A stretch of DNA of 28,129 bases from CAZNLL01 sp964573885 (GCA_964573885.1 CAZNLL010000038.1:1-28129); one strand, 5' to 3'. Positions 8,463 to 16,926 are shown, numbered from the stretch's first letter. Notes: generated by a model from the sequence alone, not told the origin. A program made the numbers and translations.

Positions 8463-8876
8463 TTGAAGTGGGACATTTTTACGGGCAGGAAGAAGGAGCA
8501 GAAGGGCAAGCCCAAGGATGAGGTCGACCTTTTGATTGAGGGGATCGAGCGGTTTGCCCCCAGGGAGTATCGATCGGAAAGGGAAGGGTATTATTATAAT
8601 TACAGGATCCTGGGCCTTTATGCAAAGCCCCTGGTTTGTCTCCTGGAAACCCTGACCCAGAAAGAGCGCCTCAAGGCCGGAGAGGCGGGTTTTATCCGGG
8701 AGGTGTACCTGAGACTCAAGGATTTTTATGATCCAAAGGACAGGCTTTCCCGGGCCGAGGCGGTCAAGGAGACGGGCTTGACCAGGAAATTTCGAGAGAT
8801 CTTTCTCCTTTTCTATGGTCAAAAACAGGCCCCTGTGGAGGACATGGAGCAGTTCCTGGAAGACATTCAGCGATAG
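8463..8876 (+). CDS. Unrecognised 137-residue protein
   Basis: I do not recognise this protein. It reads from a TTG at 8463 with GGAGGAAGG about eight bases upstream, which decides the start. The first 20 residues are Lys-rich. The rest is charged and mostly helical in pattern, with an aromatic patch EREGYYYNYRI around residues 40-50 and LRLKDFYDPKDRL around 83-95. There is no signal peptide, membrane segment or cysteine cluster, so it is probably a soluble cytoplasmic protein. It is the first gene of a plus-strand group that continues with the small basic protein and the RNA methyltransferase, and it is divergent from speE. Confidence 0.75.
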   Translation: MKWDIFTGRKKEQKGKPKDEVDLLIEGIERFAPREYRSEREGYYYNYRILGLYAKPLVCLLETLTQKERLKAGEAGFIREVYLRLKDFYDPKDRLSRAEAVKETGLTRKFREIFLLFYGQKQAPVEDMEQFLEDIQR

Positions 8877-8925
8877 CACGGTTTTGTGGGGCGGGTATTT
8901 TTGGATTATTGAGAGGAGCTTTTTT

Positions 8926-9051
8926 ATGGGAAGACACAAGAAGATTGAAAGAAAACGCGAGATAGAACGGAGACGGCGGAGAAAAAAGAAGAGAACCAAA
9001 AAGAAAGGACGACGGAATTCTCCCGGGGGCGGGGCCGCTGAAAAGGCATAG
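8926..9051 (+). CDS. Small Lys/Arg-rich basic protein (41 residues)
   Basis: A 41-codon frame starts with MGRHKKIERKREIERRRRRK and stays almost wholly Lys, Arg and Glu to about residue 31, ending in a Gly/Ala-rich tail. The ATG at 8926 has GAGAGGAG about seven bases upstream; a longer in-frame start inside the preceding gene is much less likely. Its composition resembles very small ribosome- or RNA-associated proteins such as the COX24-like/bS22 type. That likeness is by composition only, and no homology is claimed. It sits between an unknown gene and a SpoU-family RNA methyltransferase, which fits an RNA-linked role (inference). Confidence 0.65.
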   Translation: MGRHKKIERKREIERRRRRKKKRTKKKGRRNSPGGGAAEKA

Positions 9052-9083
9052 AGCAGTTTTCAAGACCCGCGCCTTGAGGCACC

Positions 9084-9857
9084 ATGAAAGTCAAGGAGAT
9101 AACCAGCGAGCAAAACGAGACCTACAAGGGCTTTGTGGCCCTCACCCGGTCGCGGGGTGTCAAGAAGAAGGGGGCGGCCCTCTTGTCCGGGCCCAAGCAG
9201 GTCCAGGAGGTCCTCAGGGATTTCCCGGATCATTGCAGGGCCTTTATTTTTTCACAGCGGGAGCGGCTGGAGGCGGAGGTCATCCCTGAAGGGGTGCAGG
9301 CCTTTTTGCTGCGGCCGGAGCTTTTTCGCCGGATTGATCTTTTTGGTACGGGGCATCCCGTGCTGGTGGTCCGGGTCCCGTCTTTTGGTGAATGGAGTGA
9401 TGATTGCTGGCCCCCGGGGTGCACCCTGTGTATTCCTTTTCAAGACCCGGCCAACGTGGGAGCCGCCATCCGGTCCGCGGCCGCCTTCGGGGTGTCAAGG
9501 GTGGTGCTCCTCCGGGAGGCGGCCCATCCCTTCCATCCCAAATCGCTCCGGGTTGCCGGCAGCCATGTATTCAGGGTGGCTATGCTGGAGGGTCCTTCCC
9601 TGGACCGGTTGAAGGTGGAAAAGGCCCCTGTGGTCACCCTCTCACCCGGGCAAAAGGATGTGGGGGAGTACATTTTCCCACCCGCCTTCTGCCTCGTCCC
9701 CGGGCTGGAAGGGCCCGGCCTTTCTCCCCACCTGAGACAGGCCAATGTGTTGTCCGTTCCCATGGAGCCCGGTGTGGAGTCTATCAACGCCGCCCTGGCC
9801 ACAGGGATCGTCCTGTACGTGTGGCGTACCCGGAGCCGGCCGAATCCCCGGGGTTGA
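9084..9857 (+). CDS. SpoU/TrmH-family RNA 2'-O-methyltransferase
   Basis: The 257-residue protein has the three knot motifs of SPOUT methyltransferases: motif 1 NVGAAIRSAAAFGV at 124-137 (Arg130 being the catalytic-type Arg), motif 2 LVPGLEGPGL at 204-213 and motif 3 VPMEPGVESINAALA at 225-239. The N-terminal third looks like a substrate-binding domain (TRSRGVKKKGAALLSGPKQV). Such enzymes methylate ribose in rRNA or tRNA using SAM; the target base cannot be told. The family's usual motif 2 has a Ser or Thr where this has Leu208, a mild variant. The start ATG at 9084 follows a TTGAGG. A hairpin overlaps its stop codon. Confidence 0.92.
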   Translation: MKVKEITSEQNETYKGFVALTRSRGVKKKGAALLSGPKQVQEVLRDFPDHCRAFIFSQRERLEAEVIPEGVQAFLLRPELFRRIDLFGTGHPVLVVRVPSFGEWSDDCWPPGCTLCIPFQDPANVGAAIRSAAAFGVSRVVLLREAAHPFHPKSLRVAGSHVFRVAMLEGPSLDRLKVEKAPVVTLSPGQKDVGEYIFPPAFCLVPGLEGPGLSPHLRQANVLSVPMEPGVESINAALATGIVLYVWRTRSRPNPRG

Positions 9858-9870
9858 CACCCCGGGATTT
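9843..9870 (+). terminator. Hairpin over the stop codon of the RNA methyltransferase gene
   Basis: An inverted repeat, AATCCCCGGGG at 9843-9853 and CCCCGGGATT at 9860-9869, has one bulged C and a 6-base loop. It encloses the TGA stop. Only a short T-rich stretch (TTTGATT) follows, so termination may be partial. It could also act as an mRNA-stabilising 3' end. Confidence 0.45.
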
Positions 9871-9897
9871 GATTGCCAAACTTGGATGGATTATATG
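9869..9897 (+). promoter_or_regulatory. Possible promoter for the lipoprotein-protease pair
   Basis: TTGATT at 9869-9874 and TATATG at 9892-9897 are separated by exactly 17 bases. Each matches 4 of 6 consensus positions. It lies just after the hairpin that ends the previous gene and about 90 bases before the lipoprotein start. Confidence 0.45.
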
Positions 9898-9988
9898 AAG
9901 CGCACTCGTCCCCGGCATTGATTTATGGATGGGCACAGGATGGATCTTCGGGGCATGACAAGGTCGGTCCAGGTTGAGGTGAACCTTA

Positions 9989-10429
9989 TTGAACTTAAAG
10001 ATTTCCTTGGTTTTTCTCCTAAGGCCCTCCGGTATCCCGGCCGGGCGAACAGGGTCCAAACCCCTATCCAGGGGGTCTGCCGGGGCCAAGGCAAGGGGAT
10101 TTTTCCTGGCCCTGCTTTTTCTGGTGACGGGATGTGCCGGGGGGGGAGACAAGGAGACGGTGAAAGCCGCGGACAAGGCCGGTGTAAATGAGAGCAGGCG
10201 CGTTGCAGAGGGTTTTGTAAGGTCTTTACCCGGGTTCAAGGAATATGAAGGCAGGAATTTGACCGTGATCGCCGAGGAACCCTTAAGGGACTCCACGGGC
10301 TGGGTTTTTGACTTCAGGTATACGGCCCTGGTCCATGGCCAGCCGGAGAAAAGGTACATCACGGTCAGCGTCCAAGGGGAAAGGGCCTCCAAGGTGATTC
10401 CCATGCCGGAGGGGTCCCGGAGTCCGTAA
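9989..10429 (+). CDS. Predicted lipoprotein, unknown function
   Basis: I do not recognise the family. Reading from the TTG at 9989 gives 146 residues. A basic N-region of about 36 residues leads to the hydrophobic stretch GFFLALLFLVTGC, a lipobox with the acylated Cys at 49. This N-region is longer than usual, so the true start may be later, although no in-frame ATG exists before the lipobox. The mature part is about 97 residues, with an alternating pattern suggesting a small beta fold (GWVFDFRYTALVHGQPEKRY). It should be anchored to a membrane after processing by Lgt and LspA, both encoded about 3 kb downstream. It is followed by the secreted protease, probably in one transcript. Confidence 0.7.
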   Translation: MNLKISLVFLLRPSGIPAGRTGSKPLSRGSAGAKARGFFLALLFLVTGCAGGGDKETVKAADKAGVNESRRVAEGFVRSLPGFKEYEGRNLTVIAEEPLRDSTGWVFDFRYTALVHGQPEKRYITVSVQGERASKVIPMPEGSRSP

Positions 10430-10492
10430 AAGACATCCCGCCGGCATGGGGGAGCGGCGGAAGCGCCGATGATGAAAAGGAAGGGATCATGG

Positions 10493-12259
10493 ATGAATAA
10501 GCGGATAACTTCAATTTGCCAGGCCCTCATCTTTGCGGCCCTGATCTTTTGGGGTCCGGTGGTGTCCGCCCAGCAGATGATTGGAAAGACAACCTCTATC
10601 AACCTTGCTACGGCCAGTCCTTACGGCACGGCGGGAGCGGGCGAGGTTATTGAGTCCTTCAGAATCCATAAGAAGGGGGCCCCATTCATTATCCCCCATT
10701 TTACCTCTTTTTCCCTCAACCATGGTGATTATGTGGAGGTGAGAGACCGTCACGGCATGCTGAGTCAGGTGATCACCAACGAGGAGCCGGGCAAGAGGGA
10801 TTTTTGGGCATTTGCCGTAGACGGAGACACGGCGGTGATCGACCTGATCGCCGGGCCCACAGGGGGCGGGAAGGCCCCGGGTTTCCGGATTGATCAGTAC
10901 GGATACGGGACCGCTCCCATGGTCAGGGAAAGCATCTGCGGGACGGATGACAAAGTGGATATCGCCTGCCTTGCAGGCACCCCCCAGTACCAGCGGGCCC
11001 GGAGCGTGGGAAGGATGTATTTCAAAGACGGGAGCAACTGGTACCTCTGTACCGGGGCCCTGGTCTCCAGTGAGGGTCACTTTCTTACGAACCAGCACTG
11101 CGTGAGCAGCGAGGCCGTTTTAGAGACCCTTCAGGTCCGTTTCAACTACCAGTATACCACCTGCGGCGGCGGCGTCCTGGCCACCTATGAAACCTTTTAT
11201 GGAGATACCTTCCTGGTGGCCAACGAGACCTATGACTGCGCCCTCATGACCCTGGCAGGCGACCCCCAGACCACCTATGGCTACCTGGAGCTGGATCCCA
11301 GGGACCTGGCCCTGGGAGAGACCGTGTACATCCCCCAGCACCCCGGTGGGGTCCCCAAGAAATACGACGACGGCGCGGTGGTGGACCCTGTGGCGACCGG
11401 CTACGAGCCGGGCTCCGATGTCGGCTACCAGGTGGACACAGAAGGGGGAAGTTCCGGTTCTCCCGTGCTCTCCATGGCGGACCACAAGGTGGTGGGCCTT
11501 CACCATTTTGGAGGGTGCAACCCATCGCCCCCCTATGATCAAAACCAGGGGGTGCTCATGAAAAAGGTCTATCCCGTCATAAGCCCCTACCTCCCCGGCG
11601 GGACTTATGCCTTTTGCTTTGAGGGCGGGGGCTGGACAAAGGAATTTGACCTGGTGGACGGCATGTGGCTCGTGGGTGAGGGGAAATCCCAGGATTGCGG
11701 GATTTCCCCTCTCCTCGGATGGCTGCTGGGCCCCCTTTTCGGGTTCAATTGGGACATTGAAACCGGCGTGGCCGGTTGTGCAGAAAGTGTCTTCTACCTG
11801 GGCCACCTGGCGGACCTGAGCTATCACTATATCAACACAGGCGGGGGCACGGGCACGGGCACCATGGTCCCCTGTGACGAGGCCTCGACCCAGACGGGAT
11901 CAGATCAGACGGCACTTGCAGGCATGGGTTTCACCAGTGAACAGGGTTTTTGCCTCATGGATAACCTGGGCAATAAGCATACAATGAGCTTTGACGGGAC
12001 CTATCTCACGGGTGAGACGGAGACGGTTTCTTGCGGTACGGTCCCCCTGATCGGTGCCGTTGAGGGCGGTCTCTTTTCCTTTTACGTGGATATCCCCACG
12101 GGAACGGCCGGTTGTGGGGAGGGCATGGTCTACGTGGGATTTATCTCAAATCTCCTGGGCGTGTTTCGCACGGAAGCGGGGGATACGGGGTTTTTCGCCC
12201 TGTGGTGGCCATGTACGGCCTCCGCCCGGGCCGGTGCAGGCCCCCTGGCAAAGGAATAG
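10493..12259 (+). CDS. Secreted trypsin-like serine protease with tandem C-terminal cysteine domains
   Basis: The ATG at 10493 (AGGAAGGG seven bases upstream) gives 588 residues; a start at 10469 is possible. Residues 1-26 form a signal peptide ending VSA before QQ. An N-terminal beta-rich domain runs to about 150. The S1-type protease domain follows: His202 in LTNQHC, Asp248 in ETYDCALMTL and Ser321 in EGGSSGSPVL complete the catalytic triad. The chemistry is peptide-bond hydrolysis; this family layout resembles lysyl or glutamyl endopeptidases, but specificity is unknown. Residues 375-461 and 487-574 are two copies of an about 88-residue domain with matching cysteines. Each shows CG-x-x-P-L-x-G, then D-I-x-T-G-x-A-G-C, then a final P-C. 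I know no name for this domain. The enzyme is probably exported to the periplasm or outside. Its stop lies 4 bases from that of convergent lgt. Confidence 0.9.
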   Translation: MNKRITSICQALIFAALIFWGPVVSAQQMIGKTTSINLATASPYGTAGAGEVIESFRIHKKGAPFIIPHFTSFSLNHGDYVEVRDRHGMLSQVITNEEPGKRDFWAFAVDGDTAVIDLIAGPTGGGKAPGFRIDQYGYGTAPMVRESICGTDDKVDIACLAGTPQYQRARSVGRMYFKDGSNWYLCTGALVSSEGHFLTNQHCVSSEAVLETLQVRFNYQYTTCGGGVLATYETFYGDTFLVANETYDCALMTLAGDPQTTYGYLELDPRDLALGETVYIPQHPGGVPKKYDDGAVVDPVATGYEPGSDVGYQVDTEGGSSGSPVLSMADHKVVGLHHFGGCNPSPPYDQNQGVLMKKVYPVISPYLPGGTYAFCFEGGGWTKEFDLVDGMWLVGEGKSQDCGISPLLGWLLGPLFGFNWDIETGVAGCAESVFYLGHLADLSYHYINTGGGTGTGTMVPCDEASTQTGSDQTALAGMGFTSEQGFCLMDNLGNKHTMSFDGTYLTGETETVSCGTVPLIGAVEGGLFSFYVDIPTGTAGCGEGMVYVGFISNLLGVFRTEAGDTGFFALWWPCTASARAGAGPLAKE

Positions 12260-12263
12260 GGGG

Positions 12264-13046
12264 CTAGGAAACAGGATGATGCCCTTTTTCAGCCCTGGTT
12301 TTTAAGATTAAAAGGGTGATCACGGCGCCGATAAGGATTCCTACGGCCACCACCTGAGTGAGGGTGGTCTGGGTATGGGGCAAGATCCCGCGAAGGTCTC
12401 CCCGGAAACGTTCCACCAGGAGCCGTGCCGTACTGTGGAGGATTAGAAACCAGAGCAGTATCCGGCCGTCAAACCCTTTTTTCCGCCTCAGTGCCAAGAG
12501 GATCCCAAAAATAATAAAGCCGCTCAGGGAGTGGTAGAGCTGGGTCGGGTGGAGGGGAATATGCTTGGGCGCCAGGGATTGGGGATGGGTGAAAACCACG
12601 GCCCAATTAACATCGGTGGGTTTCCCGAAGCAGCATCCGGCCATAAAACACCCGATTCGGCCCACGGCCTGGCCTAACGCCGCGGCAGGGGACCAGAGGT
12701 CGCCTATCTTCCAAAGCGAGAGCCCGTGGCGCCTCCCATACCACGCCATCACCAGGATGACCCCGATAATTCCCCCCGAAAACACAAGTCCCCCTTGCCA
12801 TATCTTGAGGATCTCCAGGGGCCGATGAAAATAGTGGGTGGGGTTGATGAGGATATACATGATTCGAGAGCCCACGATGGCCGAAACGATCATGATAAAG
12901 CCCATATCCATGACTTGCTGGGCGGGGATGCCTTCGGTCCTGGCAATGCGGACGGTGACCATGAGACCCGCCAGGAAACCGATGGCCACAAAAAGTCCGT
13001 AGGTATGAATGGTCACGGGCCCTATGGAGAAAAGATCAGGAAACAT
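12264..13046 (-). CDS. lgt: Prolipoprotein diacylglyceryl transferase
   Basis: The 260-residue multi-pass inner-membrane enzyme adds diacylglycerol from phosphatidylglycerol to the lipobox cysteine, the first step of lipoprotein maturation. Visible features are about seven hydrophobic segments, WQGGLVFSGGIIG at 83-95 (the place of the E. coli HGGL motif), the Lgt signature GRIGCFMAGCCFGKPT at 129-144 and HPTQLYHS at 166-173. It is third in the ileS-lspA-lgt operon and begins 8 bases after the lspA stop. The only GGAGG upstream is far (about 17 bases), so translation may depend on coupling with lspA. A basic tail ends the protein. Confidence 0.97.
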   Translation of the reverse strand: MFPDLFSIGPVTIHTYGLFVAIGFLAGLMVTVRIARTEGIPAQQVMDMGFIMIVSAIVGSRIMYILINPTHYFHRPLEILKIWQGGLVFSGGIIGVILVMAWYGRRHGLSLWKIGDLWSPAAALGQAVGRIGCFMAGCCFGKPTDVNWAVVFTHPQSLAPKHIPLHPTQLYHSLSGFIIFGILLALRRKKGFDGRILLWFLILHSTARLLVERFRGDLRGILPHTQTTLTQVVAVGILIGAVITLLILKTRAEKGHHPVS

Positions 13047-13054
13047 GGGGGATT

Positions 13055-13537
13055 TTAAGGGATCCTCCGTCGAAGCAAAAGGGTTAAGGCCACCCAGATG
13101 GTACCCGCCGTAATGGCCGAGTCGGCCACATTAAAGGCGGGCCAGTGATAAGGGCCTGCTTGAAAATCCAGAAAGTCGATGACCTCCCGGAGCCTGACCC
13201 GGTCGATGAGATTGCCCACCGCCCCCCCCAGGATCAGGGAGAGGCCCGGGACAAGGCGGTTGTCTTCCTCCTTGAGCCTGGTAAACCAGACCAATAAGAT
13301 GACCATGGCCGCCAGGCTGGCACCCACCAGGAGATAGAAACCCAGGTCGATGTCGGAGCGGTTCATGAGCCCGAAGGCCATGCCCCGGTTCCGCACGTGG
13401 ACCAGGTTAAAGAACCCCCCTATGACGGGGACGGATTCGTGGACGTGTAAGCGGAGGGCTACCAGCCATTTTGATCCCTGGTCCAGGAGGACGACGGCCA
13501 GAGCCGGCCACGCCATCAAGTGATGCCGTTTCTTCAA
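13055..13537 (-). CDS. lspA: Lipoprotein signal peptidase (signal peptidase II)
   Basis: The 160-residue membrane aspartyl protease cleaves the signal peptide of diacylglyceryl-modified prolipoproteins. The catalytic Asp pair is Asp112 in GGAVGNLIDRV and Asp139 in FNVADSAIT. LDQGSKWLV at 18-26 and RNRGMAFGL at 49-57 are also family motifs. Four hydrophobic segments are present. The start is taken as TTG at 13537: it overlaps the ileS TGA and has GGAG about ten bases upstream. It gives the usual family length, whereas the open frame upstream runs inside ileS. An internal ATG at residue 8 is the alternative. Confidence 0.95.
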   Translation of the reverse strand: MKKRHHLMAWPALAVVLLDQGSKWLVALRLHVHESVPVIGGFFNLVHVRNRGMAFGLMNRSDIDLGFYLLVGASLAAMVILLVWFTRLKEEDNRLVPGLSLILGGAVGNLIDRVRLREVIDFLDFQAGPYHWPAFNVADSAITAGTIWVALTLLLRRRIP

Positions 13538-16338
13538 TCTTGCCCCAACTCCATTTCCGCCATGGCCTGGACGCATCTCTTGCACACGGTGGGGTGGGCC
13601 CCATCCTCTCCCACGGTGGGATCGTGGACCCAGCACCGTTCACACTTGGGGTCGGCGGAAGGGGAGATCTTCAGCCTCACCCCGCTCATGGTTTCACTGT
13701 CTTCTCCCCCCTCCATGCGATCAAGGTCTTCCAGGTTCACCGAGGATACGATGAAGATGGATCGGAGGTGGTCCCGGTAAGGGAGCAATTTCTCCTGGAG
13801 ACGGGGCGAAAGGCCCAGGGTGACGGAAGAATCCAGGGAATGCCCGATTTCCTTGTTCTTTCTTGCCCTTTCCAGCGCCTTGGTGACTTCTTTACGCACC
13901 GCCAGGATGTCCTCCCAGCGGGCGGCCAGTTCCGGATCCTGATAGCTCTCCTGGACCGGGATAAAGACGCCGGCATGCACGCTGGGCGGGCGGTCGCCGC
14001 CCATATGCTGCCAGATTTCGTCGGCGGTAAAGGAGAGGATGGGGGCCATGAGCCTCACGAGGACTTCCAGGATCTCATGCATGGCCGTCTGGGCCGACCT
14101 CCGGGGCGTCGACCTCAGGGGAGAGGTGTAGAGGCGGTCCTTGATGATATCCAGGTAAAAGGCTGAGAGGTCCAGGACACAGAAGTTGTGGAGGCTGTGA
14201 AAGACCAGGTGGAACTCAAAATGTTCGTAGGCCCGTAAGACCCGCCTGCTGAGCTCCTGGAGCCTGTTCAGGGCCCACCGGTCCAGCTCCTCCATGTCCC
14301 GGTAAGGGATCCGGTCTTGTTCGGGATGGAAGTCGCACAGGTTGCCCAGCAGATAACGGCAGGTGTTTCGAATCCTCCTGTATGCCTCTGTGAGGCGTTG
14401 CAATATCTCTTTGGAGAGGCGGATATTGTCCCTGTAGTCCTCTCCGGCCACCCACAATCTGAGGATTTCGGCCCCGTAATCCCGGATCAGGTCTTCCGGG
14501 GCGATCACATTGCCGGCGGATTTATGCATGGCCTTGCCCGAGCCGTCCACCACAAAACCGTGGGTCAAGACGCCCTTGTAAGGGGCCTCGTTCCGGGTCC
14601 CCACGGAACACAAGAGCGAGCTGTGAAACCAGCCCCGGTGCTGATCGCTGCCCTCGAGGTAGAGGTCGGAAGGGCTGTCGAGGTAATCCCTGTTTTCCAT
14701 GACCGCGGCGTAGCTCACACCGGAATCGAACCACACGTCCAGGATATCCGTCTCTTTTCTAAACCGCTCGGAGCCGCAATGAGGACAACGGGTGCCTGGA
14801 GGGACCAGTTCTTGTTCGGACTTGGTGAACCACACGTCGGCTCCGGATGTTTCCACCATTCCGGCCACATGGTCGATGATCTCCCGGGAGACAACCACAC
14901 CGTTACAATCCTTGCATGTGAAGATGGTGATGGGCACACCCCAGGCCCTCTGCCTGGAGATACACCAGTCGGGCCGGGTGGCGATCATGCCGTAGATGCG
15001 GTCCCGTCCCCAGGAGGGGATCCAATTTACCCGGTTGATGGCCTCAAGGGCCTTTTGCCTGAGATGATTTTTTTCCATGGGAATGAACCATTGCTCGGTG
15101 GAGCGGAACACCACGGGCTGCTTACACCGCCAACAGTGGGGGTATTCGTGGGTGATGTCCTGTTCCAGTATAAGGGCCCCCACTTCCTCAAGTTTTTGAT
15201 TGATCACCTTGTTGGCCTCAAAGACATTGAGGCCGGCGAAGAATTCAACGTCGGGGGTAAAGCACCCGGCGTCGTCCACCGGGGAATATACCTCCAGGTC
15301 ATATTCCAGGCCGGTTTCATAGTCCTCCCGGCCGTGGCCCGGGGCGGTATGGACACACCCCGTTCCGGCTTCCAAGGTGACATAGGGGGCGAGAACGATC
15401 ACGGAAGGCCGGTCATACAAGGGATGCCTGGCCTGGAGATGTTCCAGTTCGGTGGCCTTGAACCGGGCCAGGACCTCGTAAGAGGCGATACCAAAGGTGT
15501 CCATGCACAGGTCCAGGAGACCCTCGGCCAGGATCATCACCTGGTTGTCCCCCGTGTGGGCGGCCACATACCCCAGGTCCGGGTGGAGGGCGATGGCCAG
15601 GTTTGCGGGCAGGGTCCAGGGGGTGGTGGTCCAGATCACCACGGAGACCTCCTTGCCCTTGAGCGCGGGATGGGACTCGGTCAGGTCCGAGATCATGGGG
15701 AATTTGACAAAGATGGAGGGGGAGGTATGTTCTCCGTATTCCACCTCGGCCTCGGCCAGGGCCGTCTTACAGGATATACACCAGTAGATGGGCTTTTTGC
15801 TCCTCACCAGGCTGCCACTCAGGGCGAACTTACCGAACTCCCGGACGATGGTGGCCTCGTAAGGGTAATTCATGGTCAGGTAGGGCCGGTCCCATTCTCC
15901 CAAGACACCAAGGCGCTTGAACTCGTCGCGCTGGATGTCGATATATTTCCGGGCGTAGTCGCGGCAGTACCTGCGAAACGCCTCCAGGGTCATTTCCTTT
16001 TTCCGGGGACCCAGCTCTGTATCCACCTTGTGTTCAATGGGAAGGCCGTGGCAGTCCCAGCCCGGCACATAAGGCGCGTCAAACCCGGCCATTTGCTTGG
16101 ATTTGATGATAATGTCCTTAAGGATCTTGTTGAAGGCGGTTCCCATATGGATATGGCCGTTGGCATAGGGCGGACCATCGTGGAGCATAAATCGTTTCCG
16201 GCCCTCGGAGGTTTGCCGAAGCAAAGAATAGAGGTCCAGTTCCTCCCACCTCTGGAGGATCCGGGGTTCCTTGTTGACCAGGTTGGCTTTCATGGGAAAG
16301 GGGGTCTTGGGGAGATTGAGGGTCTGCTTGTAGTCCAT
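13534..16338 (-). CDS. ileS: Isoleucyl-tRNA synthetase
   Basis: This 934-residue class I synthetase charges tRNA-Ile. It opens with DYKQTLNLPKTPFPMKANL as in other IleRS. HMGT at 64-67 stands for the HIGH motif within GPPYANGHIHMGTAFNKILK. The editing domain contains VVIWTTTPWTLPANLAI. The KMSKS loop reads AMHKS at 603-607 in GSGKAMHKSAGNVIAPEDLI. The C-terminal zinc site is CERC and CKRC near 903-924. The ATG at 16338 has GGAGG eight bases upstream and matches the family's N-terminus; a TTG 15 bases earlier overlaps that ribosome site. It is the first gene of ileS-lspA-lgt. The MHKS variant keeps the second lysine of the loop. Confidence 0.97.
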   Translation of the reverse strand: MDYKQTLNLPKTPFPMKANLVNKEPRILQRWEELDLYSLLRQTSEGRKRFMLHDGPPYANGHIHMGTAFNKILKDIIIKSKQMAGFDAPYVPGWDCHGLPIEHKVDTELGPRKKEMTLEAFRRYCRDYARKYIDIQRDEFKRLGVLGEWDRPYLTMNYPYEATIVREFGKFALSGSLVRSKKPIYWCISCKTALAEAEVEYGEHTSPSIFVKFPMISDLTESHPALKGKEVSVVIWTTTPWTLPANLAIALHPDLGYVAAHTGDNQVMILAEGLLDLCMDTFGIASYEVLARFKATELEHLQARHPLYDRPSVIVLAPYVTLEAGTGCVHTAPGHGREDYETGLEYDLEVYSPVDDAGCFTPDVEFFAGLNVFEANKVINQKLEEVGALILEQDITHEYPHCWRCKQPVVFRSTEQWFIPMEKNHLRQKALEAINRVNWIPSWGRDRIYGMIATRPDWCISRQRAWGVPITIFTCKDCNGVVVSREIIDHVAGMVETSGADVWFTKSEQELVPPGTRCPHCGSERFRKETDILDVWFDSGVSYAAVMENRDYLDSPSDLYLEGSDQHRGWFHSSLLCSVGTRNEAPYKGVLTHGFVVDGSGKAMHKSAGNVIAPEDLIRDYGAEILRLWVAGEDYRDNIRLSKEILQRLTEAYRRIRNTCRYLLGNLCDFHPEQDRIPYRDMEELDRWALNRLQELSRRVLRAYEHFEFHLVFHSLHNFCVLDLSAFYLDIIKDRLYTSPLRSTPRRSAQTAMHEILEVLVRLMAPILSFTADEIWQHMGGDRPPSVHAGVFIPVQESYQDPELAARWEDILAVRKEVTKALERARKNKEIGHSLDSSVTLGLSPRLQEKLLPYRDHLRSIFIVSSVNLEDLDRMEGGEDSETMSGVRLKISPSADPKCERCWVHDPTVGEDGAHPTVCKRCVQAMAEMELGQD

Positions 16339-16371
16339 GAAGAATGCCTCCAATTTTAATAATAAACTCTC

Positions 16372-16400
16372 AAAATATCAGATAGATTTGTTTAAGTCAA
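16372..16400 (-). promoter_or_regulatory. Sigma-70-type promoter for ileS-lspA-lgt
   Basis: On the minus strand, -35 TTGACT (16400-16395), a 17-base spacer and -10 TATTTT (16377-16372) lie about 35 bases before the ileS start in an AT-rich stretch. No T-box-like leader fits into the short distance. Confidence 0.6.
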
Positions 16401-16436
16401 ATTCATTTCAATGACGAAGAATAACCCTTGCGGGTA

Positions 16437-16465
16437 TTGACATGGGCCCGGACAAAAAGTATTAG
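16437..16465 (+). promoter_or_regulatory. Sigma-70-type promoter for the DUF3568-type lipoprotein
   Basis: A perfect -35 TTGACA at 16437-16442, a 17-base spacer and -10 TATTAG at 16460-16465 precede the lipoprotein ATG by about 50 bases. It is divergent from the ileS promoter. Confidence 0.6.
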
Positions 16466-16516
16466 ATGTTGGAGATTCAGGCCAAGATACAGAATTGGGA
16501 TACGGGAGGAGGGGGA

Positions 16517-16918
16517 ATGTTCCGGAGGAGATATGTCTTGGTGCCAGTGTTCCTTTTGTTTCTTTCGGGGTGCGCGGAACTGGTCCTTTTCGGTGTGGGT
16601 ACGGCGGTAGGTGTGGGGGGATTCAAATACTATGAGGGTTCCCTGACCGTCAGTTTCGAGGCGCCTTTTATGGACACATGGGATGCGACCCTGGCGGCCC
16701 TTAAAGAGATGAACCTGAAGGTGGAGAGCGCGGAACACGGCATCTCTTCAGGAAAGATTATGGCCTCCTACCCTGCTGACGAAAAGCCGGTCACCGTGCG
16801 GCTTGATTACCGGTCGGCCAAAGAGACCCGAGCGGTGATCAGGGTCGGGATTTTCGGAAACGAAAGCGTCTCTCTGGTCATCAAAGACAAGATCGCAACC
16901 CACCTCGCCAAGGGATGA
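16517..16918 (+). CDS. DUF3568-type lipoprotein
   Basis: The ATG at 16517 has a GGGAGGAGGGGG just upstream, giving 133 residues. Residues 1-18 are a lipoprotein signal (VLVPVFLLFLSG) with the lipidated Cys19. After a small Gly/Val-rich hydrophobic stretch comes FKYYEGSLTVSFEAPFMDTW and a domain of alternating strands and one helix (DATLAALKEMNLKVE), ending in RVGIFGNESVSLVIKDKI. This is the pattern I recall for DUF3568, a small periplasmic or membrane-anchored domain of unknown function in deltaproteobacteria. The gene stands alone, divergent from ileS and convergent with the pair ending at 16927. Confidence 0.82.
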   Translation: MFRRRYVLVPVFLLFLSGCAELVLFGVGTAVGVGGFKYYEGSLTVSFEAPFMDTWDATLAALKEMNLKVESAEHGISSGKIMASYPADEKPVTVRLDYRSAKETRAVIRVGIFGNESVSLVIKDKIATHLAKG

Positions 16919-16926
16919 GGGCCTTA

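Noticed and set aside
14317..16359. Long open frame on the plus strand opposite ileS
   Set aside because: It is the antisense shadow of ileS, with shadow-type composition and no ribosome site or domain.
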